A stretch of 43,094 nucleotides of DNA from Candidatus Eiseniibacteriota bacterium (lineage in GTDB: Bacteria > Joyebacterota > Joyebacteria > Joyebacterales > Joyebacteraceae). How positions within the stretch are numbered: position 1 is the first letter of the stretch; each line of letters opens with the position of its first letter. A program made the position numbers and the translations under genes. The notes under the pieces were generated by a model that worked only from the letters and a program-made list of their open reading frames with translations, was not told where the DNA came from and did not search any database. Shown piece by piece: positions 1 to 8,833 of this stretch. The stretch spans positions 1 through 43,094 of the forward strand of contig JAUVLG010000015.1 in the NCBI GenBank assembly GCA_030595835.1, in the 5' to 3' direction.

Positions 1-791
1 AGGTCGCGCTCTTCCCTGAGCTCGCGGCGGCCCATCTGGGCGGGTTCGTCATGGAGGGGAGGGAACTCGACCGGCCTGCGCTCGAAGCTGCTGAACGTCT
101 CGCGGATCTTCTCGTAGGCCTCCGCCGTGTCGAAGTCACCGGCGGCAACGAAGACCATGTTGTTCGGGACGTAGAAGTTGCTGTGGTACTTGATGACGTC
201 ATCGCGGGTCAGCCGCTCGAAGTTCTCAACGTAGCCGATGACCGGGTACTTGTGAGGCTGCTCGCGGAACATCACTTCGCCGAACATGTTGTAGATGCGA
301 CGTCCCGGCTCGTCGTACCCCATGTTGATCTCGCGCACGATGATGCCGTGCTGAGTGTCCACCTCTTCCTGGGTGATGTCGATGTTCATCGCCCTGTCGG
401 ACAGCAGATCGAGGGCACGATCGAAGTGCTCGCTCGAGGTCTCGATGAAGTAGCAGGTGTGATCCTTGGTCGTGTAGGCGTTCGAGCCGCCGCCTATGTT
501 CTCGAGCTCCAGCTCATACTGCTCAGACGTTCTGTTCGCCGTCGGGCCGTTGGCGACCAGGTGCTCGAGGTAGTGCGAGATGCCGCAGCCCAGGTACTCG
601 CCCTCGTGGATGCTGCCGGCCTTGACGTAGACTCGAAGGTTGACGACGGGGGAGCTGTGGTTCTCCTCGAGAATGACGGTCATCCCGTTCTCGGGGAGGA
701 CCACTCTGAACGGCTCCCTGGCCTGCGCGGCGCCGGCGAGCACGAGCGTCGCGAGCGATGCCAATAGCATCCTGCGCATGGTCGGTCTCAT
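1..791 (-). CDS. M16 family zinc metallopeptidase, exported (C-terminus cut by window edge)
   Basis: I translated the minus strand from 791 to the window edge, about 263 residues with no stop; the ORF track omits it because it runs off the end. It starts with a signal peptide (about residues 1-24, ending AAQA). The inverted zinc motif HxxEH follows as HYLEH at residues 73-77, then an acidic stretch near EEVDTQHGIIVREI, where M16 enzymes supply the third zinc ligand. This matches the N-terminal catalytic domain of pitrilysin/insulinase-family peptidases, which degrade peptides in the periplasm. ATG 791 is chosen because AAGGAG lies about 7 nt upstream; later Met codons (residues 5 and 8) are possible. 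The missing part should hold the second M16 domain. It is transcribed divergently from the inositol phosphatase gene. Family confident, substrate unknown. Confidence 0.9.
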   Translation of the reverse strand, partial: MRPTMRRMLLASLATLVLAGAAQAREPFRVVLPENGMTVILEENHSSPVVNLRVYVKAGSIHEGEYLGCGISHYLEHLVANGPTANRTSEQYELELENIGGGSNAYTTKDHTCYFIETSSEHFDRALDLLSDRAMNIDITQEEVDTQHGIIVREINMGYDEPGRRIYNMFGEVMFREQPHKYPVIGYVENFERLTRDDVIKYHSNFYVPNNMVFVAAGDFDTAEAYEKIRETFSSFERRPVEFPPLHDEPAQMGRRELREERD

Positions 792-899
792 GTCTTCTCC
801 TTATGAGTGTCGCCCCGGCAGGGGCGCAGTGCACGGCCGGCGGGCTCAGTGCTTGCGGCCCGCCCGCTCGTTCTTCTTCTGCTCGTGAACTTGGACTCA

Positions 900-928
900 A
901 CTATAGGGCGGGAGGTTGCACGGGTCAA
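900..928 (-). promoter_or_regulatory. sigma-70-like promoter of the M16 peptidase gene
   Basis: On the minus strand TTGACC (928-923) and TATAGT (905-900) are separated by 17 bp. The predicted start is near 893, giving a leader of about 100 nt. The leader contains a 6-bp GC hairpin (CGCCCC/GGGGCG, 811-826) just before the ribosome binding site. Confidence 0.65.
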
Positions 929-1021
929 GGAGGCCGACCAATTCCCGGACACAGCGGCTCACGGGGGAGCGGGCGCTGCCGGACCGGCCCCGTTCGAGCG
1001 GCCCGCCGGGGCTCAACGGCA

Positions 1022-1050
1022 TTGATTAGGCGGCCCCGAGCCGATAGGAT
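1022..1050 (+). promoter_or_regulatory. sigma-70-like promoter of the inositol monophosphatase gene
   Basis: TTGATT (1022-1027), a 17-bp spacer and TAGGAT (1045-1050). The predicted start is near 1057, about 94 nt before the chosen GTG start. Confidence 0.55.
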
Positions 1051-1150
1051 ACCAGCAGATCGTAGCTGGGGCGCCGGAAAGGCCTGCCGACCGGAGGCCG
1101 CGGCAGACCCCTCGTTGCCGGCATCTTCCACACCAACCCTGGACTTCCAC

Positions 1151-1918
1151 GTGAACGAACTGACGAGACTCGCAACAGAGGCAGCAAGAAGCGCCGGGGC
1201 CGTCATTCTGGACGGCTTCGAGAAACCCCACAATACGTCCATGAAGGGGAGGCGCGAGCTTGTCACTGACGTCGATCGAGCGTCCGAGGAAATCATTCTC
1301 CGCGCGATATCGGCCGAGTGCCCTGACGACCTGATCATCGCCGAGGAGACCGCGCCCGAACTCGCGGAATCGTCGAGGGTTTGGATAGTCGACCCGCTCG
1401 ACGGCACGAACAACTACGCCCACGGATACCCGTTCTTCTGCGTTGCCATCGCGCTGGAGGAAGAAGGGAAGCTCATTGCGGGTGTTGTCTACGATCCTCT
1501 GAGGGACGAGATGTTCGTCGCGGAGCGCGGGCGGGGCGCTTCCGTCAACGGCCAGCCGATGCGGGTCTCGGCCAGCGCTCTTCTGCTCGAGTCGCTCGTG
1601 GCTACGGGGTTCCCGTACGACCGCACCGATGATGCCGGCAACAACCTCGACAATCTCAACCGCTTCATAGTCGCCGTCCGGGGGATTAGGCGCGGCGGGT
1701 CGGCCGAGCTGGACCTTGTCTACGTCGCCCGCGGCAGGCTCGACGGCTTCTGGGAGCAGGGGCTCAAGACCTGGGACGTCTCAGCGGGAGGACTCATCGT
1801 GCTTGAGGCGGGCGGCGTCGTCACGAACTTCGGCGGCGACGCGTGGGACCACCGCAGGGGGGACGTCATCGCCTCGAACGGTCTCATTCACGGGCAGATG
1901 CAGCAACTGGTCAGGTAG
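1151..1918 (+). CDS. suhB: inositol monophosphatase family protein (SuhB-like)
   Basis: A 255-residue protein, the usual length for this family. It should dephosphorylate inositol 1-phosphate or a related sugar phosphate using magnesium. The metal-binding motifs are clear: AEET at 64-67, WIVDPLDGTNNYAHG at 78-92 and WDVSAGG at 208-214. The track ORF begins at 758, but its first 130 residues look like translated non-coding DNA. GTG 1151 gives the normal N-terminus (NELTRLATEAARSAG) and lies downstream of a good promoter, although its ribosome binding site is weak. In some bacteria SuhB also acts in rRNA antitermination; nothing here tests that. Other substrates (3'-phosphoadenosine phosphate, fructose 1,6-bisphosphate) cannot be excluded from sequence alone. 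Confidence 0.88.
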   Translation: MNELTRLATEAARSAGAVILDGFEKPHNTSMKGRRELVTDVDRASEEIILRAISAECPDDLIIAEETAPELAESSRVWIVDPLDGTNNYAHGYPFFCVAIALEEEGKLIAGVVYDPLRDEMFVAERGRGASVNGQPMRVSASALLLESLVATGFPYDRTDDAGNNLDNLNRFIVAVRGIRRGGSAELDLVYVARGRLDGFWEQGLKTWDVSAGGLIVLEAGGVVTNFGGDAWDHRRGDVIASNGLIHGQMQQLVR

Positions 1919-1970
1919 ACACTCCTCGCTGGATCTGCCGCGGTCGCGGGCGGCCGTGTCGCATCCTGAC

Positions 1971-2000
1971 TTGATTCCCGTCCGTTCGAGGCAATATACT
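1971..2000 (+). promoter_or_regulatory. promoter of the RND efflux operon
   Basis: TTGATT (1971-1976), an 18-bp spacer and TATACT (1995-2000), a 5/6 match to the -10 consensus. The predicted start is near 2007, leaving a leader of about 40 nt. No operator-like palindrome stands out, and no regulator gene lies next to the operon. Confidence 0.65.
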
Positions 2001-2047
2001 CACTACATTGTACGTCTGACGCCAAGATGCGTTTTCGGGAGACACCG

Positions 2048-3445
2048 ATGAATCCAGGAACCGTCTGCGCCGTTGCGGCGCTGGCCGCTCTGCTTGTCCT
2101 GCCACTGGCAGGTGATGAATCCTCTGCGCACGAGCTCAGTGTCGACGAGGCCGTCGAGCTGGCTCTTGGGCGTAACCTCTCGCTGGATGCGGCCCGACTG
2201 GACTACGAGTCCGCCAAATGGGGGCTGCGCAGCGCGCGCGCATCGCTTCTTCCGTCGGTCGGTCTCTCGTCGACTGCGCGCCGCGTCGACCCGGACACCT
2301 ACGAGCGAGCGAACGCCTCACTGGGGTTCGCTGAGGAGATGGGCATGGACGTAGAGCCATTCCTCTACGAGACCACCTACGAGACCGGATTCCGCGTGAG
2401 CGCGCCCATCTGGAACGGGCAGCTCTGGGGAGCGGTCGGCGTTGCCGGAGGTGCGCGTGCCGCGGCGGGCCACGCCTACGAGGCGAGGAGACGCTCGGTC
2501 ATTGCGGAGGCAAAGGCCGCCTACTTCGGTGCTCTGAGGGCCGAGGCTCTCCTTTCGGTCTCGCTCGATGCAGTGGACGCGGCGGGGGAGAACGCCGAGG
2601 TCGCGCGGCGGAGGCATGAGGTCGGGCTGGCCCCGTTGGCGGAGGTGCTGCGGTGGCAGGTGATGGTGGCGGAGGACGAGAAGGCGCTGGCGGACGCGGA
2701 GACCGCGGTCACGATGGCCCGCACGCAGCTGGCGAGTGTCCTCGGGCTACCGCTGGATGCGACCTTCGAACTCCCGGAGGTCGACCGTGCGGTACTTGAC
2801 GCCCGCTACGAAGAGCTTGCGTGGCTCACGAACTCCGGCTACCTGACCGAATCCCGGGCCCGCGACCTTCTTGCGGACAACCCGGACTACAGGGGCCTCG
2901 CCGATGTCACTCGCATGAGTCGCTCAGGAGTCAGTGTGGCCCGCGGAGCGTTCATGCCGTCGCTCAATGCGTCGGGCAGCTACGGTTGGAAGGCGGACGA
3001 CGATATCGAGCCGGACGATGAGGCCGCGTGGTCAGTGACACTCGCGCTCGACTTCCCGATCTTCACGAGCTTCAAGAACACGTCGGACTATCAGCAGAGC
3101 AAGAAGAGCTACCTGGCGGCGTGCAAGCGGCAGGAAGAGCTCGAGCGACTCATGATCGCCCAGCTCAGAGGCGCCGTGTCGACTCTCGTGTCCAGTTCGA
3201 AGGCGTTGGTTGCGGCGGAGAAGATCGTCGACCAGTCCGCCGACCACCTGAAGAGCGTGACCAACAGGCACAACGAGGGGCTGGCGCCCTACACCGAATT
3301 CACCGATGCGCGGGTTCTGTTCGACAGGAGCCGCGCCGGCTACGTCAACGCCGTCTATGATCGTGTCGTGGCGGTTGCTGAGATCGAGCGTCTGCTGGGG
3401 GACGCGCCTGCTGAGGACGCGCCTGCAGAGGAAACGGGAGAGTGA
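2048..3445 (+). CDS. TolC-like outer membrane efflux protein
   Basis: A 465-residue exported protein with a signal peptide (ALAALLVLPLAGDESSAHE) followed by two outer-membrane efflux protein repeats, each with long Ala/Glu/Arg-rich helices, as in TolC. It should form the trimeric outer-membrane channel for the pump encoded downstream. The first repeat begins LSVDEAVELALGRNLSL, a typical start for the family; the second follows near residue 240. ATG 2048 is preferred to the track's ATG 2027 because GGGAG lies 7-8 nt upstream of it and because the signal peptide then begins cleanly. The C-terminal tail is Ala/Glu-rich (DAPAEDAPAEE). Its stop codon overlaps or abuts the next gene, and the three genes together form a tripartite efflux system. 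The transported substrate cannot be told. Confidence 0.88.
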   Translation: MNPGTVCAVAALAALLVLPLAGDESSAHELSVDEAVELALGRNLSLDAARLDYESAKWGLRSARASLLPSVGLSSTARRVDPDTYERANASLGFAEEMGMDVEPFLYETTYETGFRVSAPIWNGQLWGAVGVAGGARAAAGHAYEARRRSVIAEAKAAYFGALRAEALLSVSLDAVDAAGENAEVARRRHEVGLAPLAEVLRWQVMVAEDEKALADAETAVTMARTQLASVLGLPLDATFELPEVDRAVLDARYEELAWLTNSGYLTESRARDLLADNPDYRGLADVTRMSRSGVSVARGAFMPSLNASGSYGWKADDDIEPDDEAAWSVTLALDFPIFTSFKNTSDYQQSKKSYLAACKRQEELERLMIAQLRGAVSTLVSSSKALVAAEKIVDQSADHLKSVTNRHNEGLAPYTEFTDARVLFDRSRAGYVNAVYDRVVAVAEIERLLGDAPAEDAPAEETGE

Positions 3446-3447
3446 CG

Positions 3448-4578
3448 ATGAAGATGCCGCTGATGATCGCCGGGTCCATCCTTACCGCCGCCGTTCTTGT
3501 GGCCGGCGGGTGTGGGCCGCGTAGAGGTCCCGAGGAGGGACAGACAGTCGAGCGTGTTCCCGTTCGCGTCGTTGAGATTACGGCGGGGCCGGCCACGTCG
3601 ACCGTGGCCGCGACGGGGACGATCAAGGCGAGAGGCGACGTTCCCATCAGCGCCGAGGCGGGTGGGCGTGTTCTTGAGGTGGTGGCGCAGGTGGGGGACG
3701 GAGTGTCCGAGGGTGATGTCCTGGTGCGATTGGACAGCGAACTCGCCGAACTCTCGCTACGTCAGGCTGACGCTCAGGTTCTTCTTGCCGAAGCCGAGCT
3801 GGACGACGCCGAGGCCGGCCTCGCGCGAGCGCAGAGCCTCTGGGAGAGCGGCGACATAGCGGACGTCGAGCGGGAGGCCGCGGAGCGCCGGGCCAAGTCC
3901 GCGCGCGCGTCGTTCTCGGCAGCGTCTGCGGGCTCAGGCAGCGCCGAACGGCAGCTCAGGAACACCGAGATCAAGAGTCCCATCACCGGCACCGTGGCGT
4001 TCGTCTTCGCGGAGGAGGGCCACCTGATAGCAGTGGGCACGCCGGTCGCCCACGTCATCAACGACGACATCGTCGAGATCGAACTCGGACTGAATGAGAA
4101 CCAGGTGTCCGATGTCCGTCCACGACGAACCGTCACCGTCCGCGTGCGCGCACTTCCTGGAGAGCTCTTCAGTGGGAAGGTCGAGTACGTCGGCAGGCGC
4201 GCTGACGACATGACGAAGACGTATCCAGTCCGGGTCGTCCTGCAGAACTCCGCTCATCGTCTGCGCGCGGGAATGGTCGCCGAGGTGATGATCGCCGTGA
4301 AGGAGTTCAGTGACGTCGTGGTCATCGAGCGTGACTGGGTCGTCGATCGCTACGGCGAGCCGGCTGTCTATGTCGCCTCTGATTCGCTGGCTGTTCTGAA
4401 GCGCCTGGTGCTGGGGAAGGTCATCGGGAACCGCGTGGTTGTTGCATCCGGCCTCGAGGAAGGCGACCTGATGGTCACCTTCGGCCACGACCGGCTCACG
4501 GAGGGCGCCGCGCTCGACATCAAGAGCGCGCCGGGTGACTCGACGGAGCAGACCACCTCGGGGAGCGATGACAGATGA
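3448..4578 (+). CDS. RND efflux periplasmic adaptor (membrane fusion lipoprotein)
   Basis: A 376-residue HlyD/AcrA-type adaptor that bridges the inner-membrane pump and the outer-membrane channel. The N-terminus is a lipoprotein signal with a plausible lipobox (VAGGC, Cys near residue 22). Then come a first biotinyl-lipoyl half (GRVLEVVAQVGDGVSEGDVL), a coiled-coil hairpin rich in Ala, Glu and Arg, the second lipoyl half (IKSPITGTVAFVFAEEGHL), and a beta-barrel and membrane-proximal region. The C-terminus is a polar tail. GTG 3442 would overlap the previous stop as GTGA, but ATG 3448 has GGGAG at 7 nt and is preferred. It ends in an ATGA overlap with the pump gene, so the two are probably translationally coupled. 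Confidence 0.9.
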   Translation: MKMPLMIAGSILTAAVLVAGGCGPRRGPEEGQTVERVPVRVVEITAGPATSTVAATGTIKARGDVPISAEAGGRVLEVVAQVGDGVSEGDVLVRLDSELAELSLRQADAQVLLAEAELDDAEAGLARAQSLWESGDIADVEREAAERRAKSARASFSAASAGSGSAERQLRNTEIKSPITGTVAFVFAEEGHLIAVGTPVAHVINDDIVEIELGLNENQVSDVRPRRTVTVRVRALPGELFSGKVEYVGRRADDMTKTYPVRVVLQNSAHRLRAGMVAEVMIAVKEFSDVVVIERDWVVDRYGEPAVYVASDSLAVLKRLVLGKVIGNRVVVASGLEEGDLMVTFGHDRLTEGAALDIKSAPGDSTEQTTSGSDDR

Positions 4579-7500
4579 CGATAGGGGAGTTCTCCGTCCG
4601 ACAGCGTGTCCTCGTGAACCTCGTCTTTATCGCGGTGGTTGTGGTCGGTCTGTACACCTTCTTCACCATGCCCGCCGAGCTTCTCCCGAATGTCAACCTG
4701 GGTGAGGCCGTCGTTGTTGTTGTCTACCCTGGCGTCTCCCCGGAGGAGATGGAGACCCTCGTCACGAAGCCTCTCGAGGAAGAGATCGAGAGCGTCGACG
4801 ACGTGGACTACATCTCGTCGACGTCGGGCGAGAGCCGGACGATCGTGGACGTCCGCTTCAGACCCGGTCTTTCCGACGACGAGTTCGACCGCAGGTTGCT
4901 GGATCTCAGGGCCGCAGTCGACAACGCGCGTTCGAAGATCCCCGACGAAGCTCAGGACCCCGAGGTTATCCCGATCAAGCTCGGGGAGGTCATTCCCATC
5001 ATGGCCGTCAGCCTCGGCGGCGAGGTGAGCGACACAGTTCTTCGTGAGATCGGGGAAGACCTGCGGGAGCGTGTTCTGGACGTCCGGGGAGTCAGGGATG
5101 TCGAGGTCGTCGGCACCAGAGAACAGGAGATCTGGGTCGAGCTCGACGCCGACAGACTGGCATCGTACGGTATACCAGTGAGCCGCGTTGTCGGGTCTCT
5201 GGCCGCGCGGAACGTCAACGTGCCCGGTGGAACGATCGATGTCGGAGCGTCCGAGTACATCGTGCGCACGCTCGGTGAGTTCGAGAGCCTTCAGGACATC
5301 GAGAGTCATGTCATCGCGTCAGACCCGTACGGCAGACAGATTCGCATCCGTGACGTGGGCGCCGTCCGTGACACTCTGGCCGAGAGGCTCACGCTTGCTC
5401 GACTGAACGGTGAGCGAAGCGTGAGCCTGTGGGTCTACAAGGACCTCAAGGCGAGCGTGGTCACGGTTGCTGCGGCCGTCCGCGCGGCGGTCGACGAGTT
5501 TGACGCCGAGCTGACAGAGGACATCAGCTTTGAGGTGAGGCACGACACATCGATCGAGGTGAACGACGTCCTGACCATCCTCAAGCGCAACGCCGTCTAC
5601 GGCATCATCCTCGTGGCCTTGACGCTCTTTGTGTTCATCGGCTACAGGAACGCGCTCCTCGCCGTGATCGGGATCCCGTTCAGCTTCTTCTGCGCGTTCA
5701 TTCTGATGAACGCCGCCGGCGTCACCATCAACACGATCTCGCTCTTCTCGCTCGTCCTCGTGCTTGGCATGCTCGTGGACGACGCCATCATCGTCATCGA
5801 GAACATCTACCGTCACATGGAGTACGGGATGCCCCCAAGGAGGGCGGCCATCCTCGGGACGAAGGAGGTCTTCGCTCCGGTCACGGCGGCCGTTCTCACG
5901 ACAGTGGCGGCCTTCCTGCCGCTTCTTCTCATGAGCGGCATCTGGGGCAAGTTCATCAGCGTCATTCCGAAGGCTGTCACGTTCGCCCTCCTGGCATCGC
6001 TGATAGAGGCGTTCCTCATCCTGCCGTCGCACATGTCCGACTTCGGAAGGGTCGCACGGAAGCAGAACACACACCACCCGACGTTCGTGGCTCTGACGCG
6101 CCGCTACGAGCGTGCGCTCAGGAAGGTGCTCAGGAGACGCTATCTGTCGATGCTCGCCGTCGTGCTTCTCGCTATCGTTGCCATCGGGCTCGTCTTCACG
6201 CTCGACGTCACCATCTTCGAGGAAGAAGACATGGGGCAGATCGAGGTCCGGGCGCAGCTGCCGGTGGGAACGAGGCTGGAGGTCACGAACCAGATCGCTC
6301 TTGAACTCGAGACGATCATCGCGGCACTTCCCGAGGACGAGTTCGAGGCGGTCGTCACCCGCGTTGGCTTCATGATCCAGAACCATCGCGGGAAGCTCGC
6401 GTCGCACAACATGCAGCTCAACATCGACCTCGCCGACAATTCTGAGAGGACCCGATCCGACCTTGAGATCATGGACGCTCTCAGAAGCGAGATGTCCGAG
6501 GTGGCGGGGTTGTCCTCTCTGTGGCTGTCCCGGCCGACACAGGGGCCGCCGTCGGGCCGTCCCGTCGAGGTACGGGTAAAGGGTGATGATCCCAAGATGC
6601 TCGAGCTCCTGGCGGAGAGGATCAAGACAACGCTCGCGGGATACGAGGGCGTTGTCGAGATCGACGATGATCTGACGCCGGGCAAGTCCGAAATGCGCGT
6701 GTCGGTCATCCAGGACCAGGCGTCGCTCTACGCGCTCACGGTGAGCGACATATCTACCGCGGTTCGGATTGGGTTCGAGGGGGTCGAGGCGACGAAGTAC
6801 CGTGGCGGGGCAGACGACGAGATAGACGTCATCGTCAGACTGGAGGAGGACGACCGTCTCGACCTGAGTGATCTCGAGAATCTTCGTGTCGCCATTCCGG
6901 CCGGCGGGACGATACCGCTCGTGAACGTGGCGGAAGTAAGCGTGGGGACGGCGCCCGCTGACCTGCACAGACGTGACGGCGAGCGCGTCATAACCGTGAC
7001 GGCCGATGTCGAGGAGGGGACGACGTCGACGGAAGTCAATGGGCTTCTCCGACGGGACATGGCCGACGTTTCCAGGATGTACCCCGGCTACGAGATCGAA
7101 TTCGGAGGCGAATACGAGGAGACACAGGAATCGTTCGTGTCGCTCTTCATGTCTTTCCTGGTCGCGATCCTGCTCATCTACCTGATACTCGGCACCGAGT
7201 TCCAGTCGTTCATCCAGCCGCTCATCGTCATGTTCACTGTCCCGTTTGCGTTCATCGGCGTTGTCATCGGTCTCGTCGTGATGCGCTATCCGTTTACGTT
7301 GAATGCAGGCATCGCCATCGTCGCTCTGGCGGGCGTTGTCGTCAACGACTCCATCGTTCTGGTCGACTTCGTCAAGCGTGCGAGGGTGCGCGGCGCCACC
7401 CGGTGGGAGTCGATCGTCGAGGCCGGTTGCATGAGGCTCCGCCCTATCCTGCTAACCTCCATCACGACCATTCTGGGAGTCCTTCCCCTCGCGATGGGGT

Positions 7501-7799
7501 GGGGCGGCGTTTCGGCGTCGTGGGGCCCGATGGCCGCCGCGCTGGCCTGGGGGCTGGCCTTCGCCACCGTGCTCACGCTCTTTGTTATCCCTTCGCTCTT
7601 CTCGATCGTCGATGACATCCGCGCGAGAGCCGGCAAGCTCGACGTGGAAGGCGAAGGACAGCCCAGTCAGGAGTGCTCGTTCACGAACGGGCTTGCCCGG
7701 CCGGAGAACGGACTTGCTCGATCCGAGGATGCGGAGATCCGACCACCGCGGTGGACGGACGAACCGGGCGCCGGGGAACCGCACGGGGAGGATTCCTAG
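4575..7799 (+). CDS. RND family efflux transporter permease (AcrB-like)
   Basis: A 1074-residue inner-membrane proton-driven pump, the expected size for the hydrophobe/amphiphile efflux family. It shows one N-terminal helix, a large periplasmic loop, a block of helices from about residue 335, a second periplasmic loop and a second helix block from about 855. The TM4 signature GMLVDDAIIVIEN contains the paired aspartates needed for proton relay. The matching position in the second half reads VVVNDSIVLVDF. ATG 4575 overlaps the adaptor stop by four bases (ATGA). The C-terminal tail is hydrophilic and contains a small internal repeat (TNGLARPENGLARSED). Substrates of such pumps range from drugs to lipids; the lack of a nearby regulator gives no clue here. 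Confidence 0.93.
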   Translation: MTIGEFSVRQRVLVNLVFIAVVVVGLYTFFTMPAELLPNVNLGEAVVVVVYPGVSPEEMETLVTKPLEEEIESVDDVDYISSTSGESRTIVDVRFRPGLSDDEFDRRLLDLRAAVDNARSKIPDEAQDPEVIPIKLGEVIPIMAVSLGGEVSDTVLREIGEDLRERVLDVRGVRDVEVVGTREQEIWVELDADRLASYGIPVSRVVGSLAARNVNVPGGTIDVGASEYIVRTLGEFESLQDIESHVIASDPYGRQIRIRDVGAVRDTLAERLTLARLNGERSVSLWVYKDLKASVVTVAAAVRAAVDEFDAELTEDISFEVRHDTSIEVNDVLTILKRNAVYGIILVALTLFVFIGYRNALLAVIGIPFSFFCAFILMNAAGVTINTISLFSLVLVLGMLVDDAIIVIENIYRHMEYGMPPRRAAILGTKEVFAPVTAAVLTTVAAFLPLLLMSGIWGKFISVIPKAVTFALLASLIEAFLILPSHMSDFGRVARKQNTHHPTFVALTRRYERALRKVLRRRYLSMLAVVLLAIVAIGLVFTLDVTIFEEEDMGQIEVRAQLPVGTRLEVTNQIALELETIIAALPEDEFEAVVTRVGFMIQNHRGKLASHNMQLNIDLADNSERTRSDLEIMDALRSEMSEVAGLSSLWLSRPTQGPPSGRPVEVRVKGDDPKMLELLAERIKTTLAGYEGVVEIDDDLTPGKSEMRVSVIQDQASLYALTVSDISTAVRIGFEGVEATKYRGGADDEIDVIVRLEEDDRLDLSDLENLRVAIPAGGTIPLVNVAEVSVGTAPADLHRRDGERVITVTADVEEGTTSTEVNGLLRRDMADVSRMYPGYEIEFGGEYEETQESFVSLFMSFLVAILLIYLILGTEFQSFIQPLIVMFTVPFAFIGVVIGLVVMRYPFTLNAGIAIVALAGVVVNDSIVLVDFVKRARVRGATRWESIVEAGCMRLRPILLTSITTILGVLPLAMGWGGVSASWGPMAAALAWGLAFATVLTLFVIPSLFSIVDDIRARAGKLDVEGEGQPSQECSFTNGLARPENGLARSEDAEIRPPRWTDEPGAGEPHGEDS

Positions 7800-7801
7800 G
7801 A

Positions 7802-8728
7802 ATGGATTCCGGGAAGCCGGTGAACGGATCTGTTCTTGCTTGTTACCATGATGAGTGGAAGGTGGCGCTCGACTCCGGCGAGGTGCTCCGGTGTTCGGTG
7901 CGGGCCCGGCACTTCGCGGGCATGGGCAGCGAGGAGAAGCTGCTGGTCCCTGGTGACCGCGTGGAGGTCGCGCTGTTCGAAGACGGCTCTCGCGTCATAG
8001 AGCGACGGCTCCCGAGGGAGACGGTACTGTCCAGGCTGAGACCGCGGATGAAGAGAGACGTCGAGCAGGTCATCGTGGCCAACGCTGAGCAGCTGGTCGC
8101 GGTGGCGTCCGTCGCGAGCCCGAAGCTGAACAGACGCTTCCTCGACAGGTATCTGGTCGTCGCGGAAGACGCGGAGCTCAAGTCCGTTATCGTTTTCAAT
8201 AAGATCGACTTGGCCCCGGAGGAGGATTGGCGGCCGCACGCCGCGGCCTATGAGAAGGCGGGTTACGTTGTTGTCCCCACGTGTGCGCTGGACGGACGCG
8301 GAGTGGACGAACTCAGAACACACATCGACGGCACCTTCTCCATCTTCACCGGGCAGAGCGGGGCGGGCAAGAGCTCGCTTCTGAATGTCATCGAGCCCGG
8401 TTTGGGGATCAAGGTTCGCGAGGTCAGCGAGGCGACGAACAAGGGCAGGCACACGACGTCAAACGTCACGGTGTTCCGGCTCGCCGAGAATACGCTTGTG
8501 GCGGACACTCCTGGATTCCGCGAGCTGGGATTCTGGCGGATCCACCCCGACGACCTCGACCAGCTCTTCCCCGAGTTTGCCGAGTACATACCGAGGTGCA
8601 AGTTCACCATTGGGTGCAGCCATTTGCCGGAGCCGGGCTGCGCCGTCAAGGCCGCCGTGGAGGCGGGGGAGCTGGACGCGGAGCGCTACGACAGCTACGT
8701 CAGGCTCATGCGCGACCTCCGGCGCTGA
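7802..8728 (+). CDS. rsgA: ribosome small subunit-dependent GTPase RsgA
   Basis: A 308-residue circularly permuted GTPase that acts in late 30S subunit maturation. Residues 1-75 form the OB-fold. The GTPase motifs appear in permuted order: G4 NKID (133-136), G5-like TCA (160-162), P-loop GQSGAGKSS (184-192) and G3 DTPG (235-238). The C-terminal zinc knuckle is C266, C272, H274 and C280 (CKFTIGCSHLPEPGC). The track ORF starts at 7673 inside the RND gene. ATG 7802 is preferred; it lies 2 nt after the RND stop and has GGGAGG about 11 nt upstream. Its place behind an efflux operon is unusual and probably reflects read-through rather than shared function. Confidence 0.95.
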   Translation: MDSGKPVNGSVLACYHDEWKVALDSGEVLRCSVRARHFAGMGSEEKLLVPGDRVEVALFEDGSRVIERRLPRETVLSRLRPRMKRDVEQVIVANAEQLVAVASVASPKLNRRFLDRYLVVAEDAELKSVIVFNKIDLAPEEDWRPHAAAYEKAGYVVVPTCALDGRGVDELRTHIDGTFSIFTGQSGAGKSSLLNVIEPGLGIKVREVSEATNKGRHTTSNVTVFRLAENTLVADTPGFRELGFWRIHPDDLDQLFPEFAEYIPRCKFTIGCSHLPEPGCAVKAAVEAGELDAERYDSYVRLMRDLRR

Positions 8729-8833
8729 CGTTTCGGCTACCGAGGTCACGAGCCGCCGCCGGAAGATGAAAACCCGGTCTTCTCAGTGCCGGGCGGTCCC
8801 GCGACAGATGTGAGCGGAAGGAGTAACCGACAG

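Larger units (their letters stand above)
792..1150. other. divergent intergenic region between M16 gene and IMPase gene
   Basis: This 359-bp stretch holds the two back-to-back promoters listed separately (minus at 900-928, plus at 1022-1050) and the leaders of both genes. ORFs listed here extend neighbouring reading frames and show no protein-like features. I see no RNA gene or repeat. Confidence 0.6.

Noticed and set aside
51-767. 238-aa plus-strand ORF
   Set aside because: It is antisense to the M16 peptidase, whose minus-strand frame has a signal peptide and the HYLEH zinc motif.
758-1150. N-terminal extension of the inositol monophosphatase from ATG 758
   Set aside because: The extra 131 residues are low-complexity, cover both divergent promoters and precede the normal start of the family.
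5319-6968. 549-aa minus-strand ORF
   Set aside because: Shadow of the RND pump gene; rich in Asp, Arg, His and Glu in the way antisense GC-rich frames are, with no domain.
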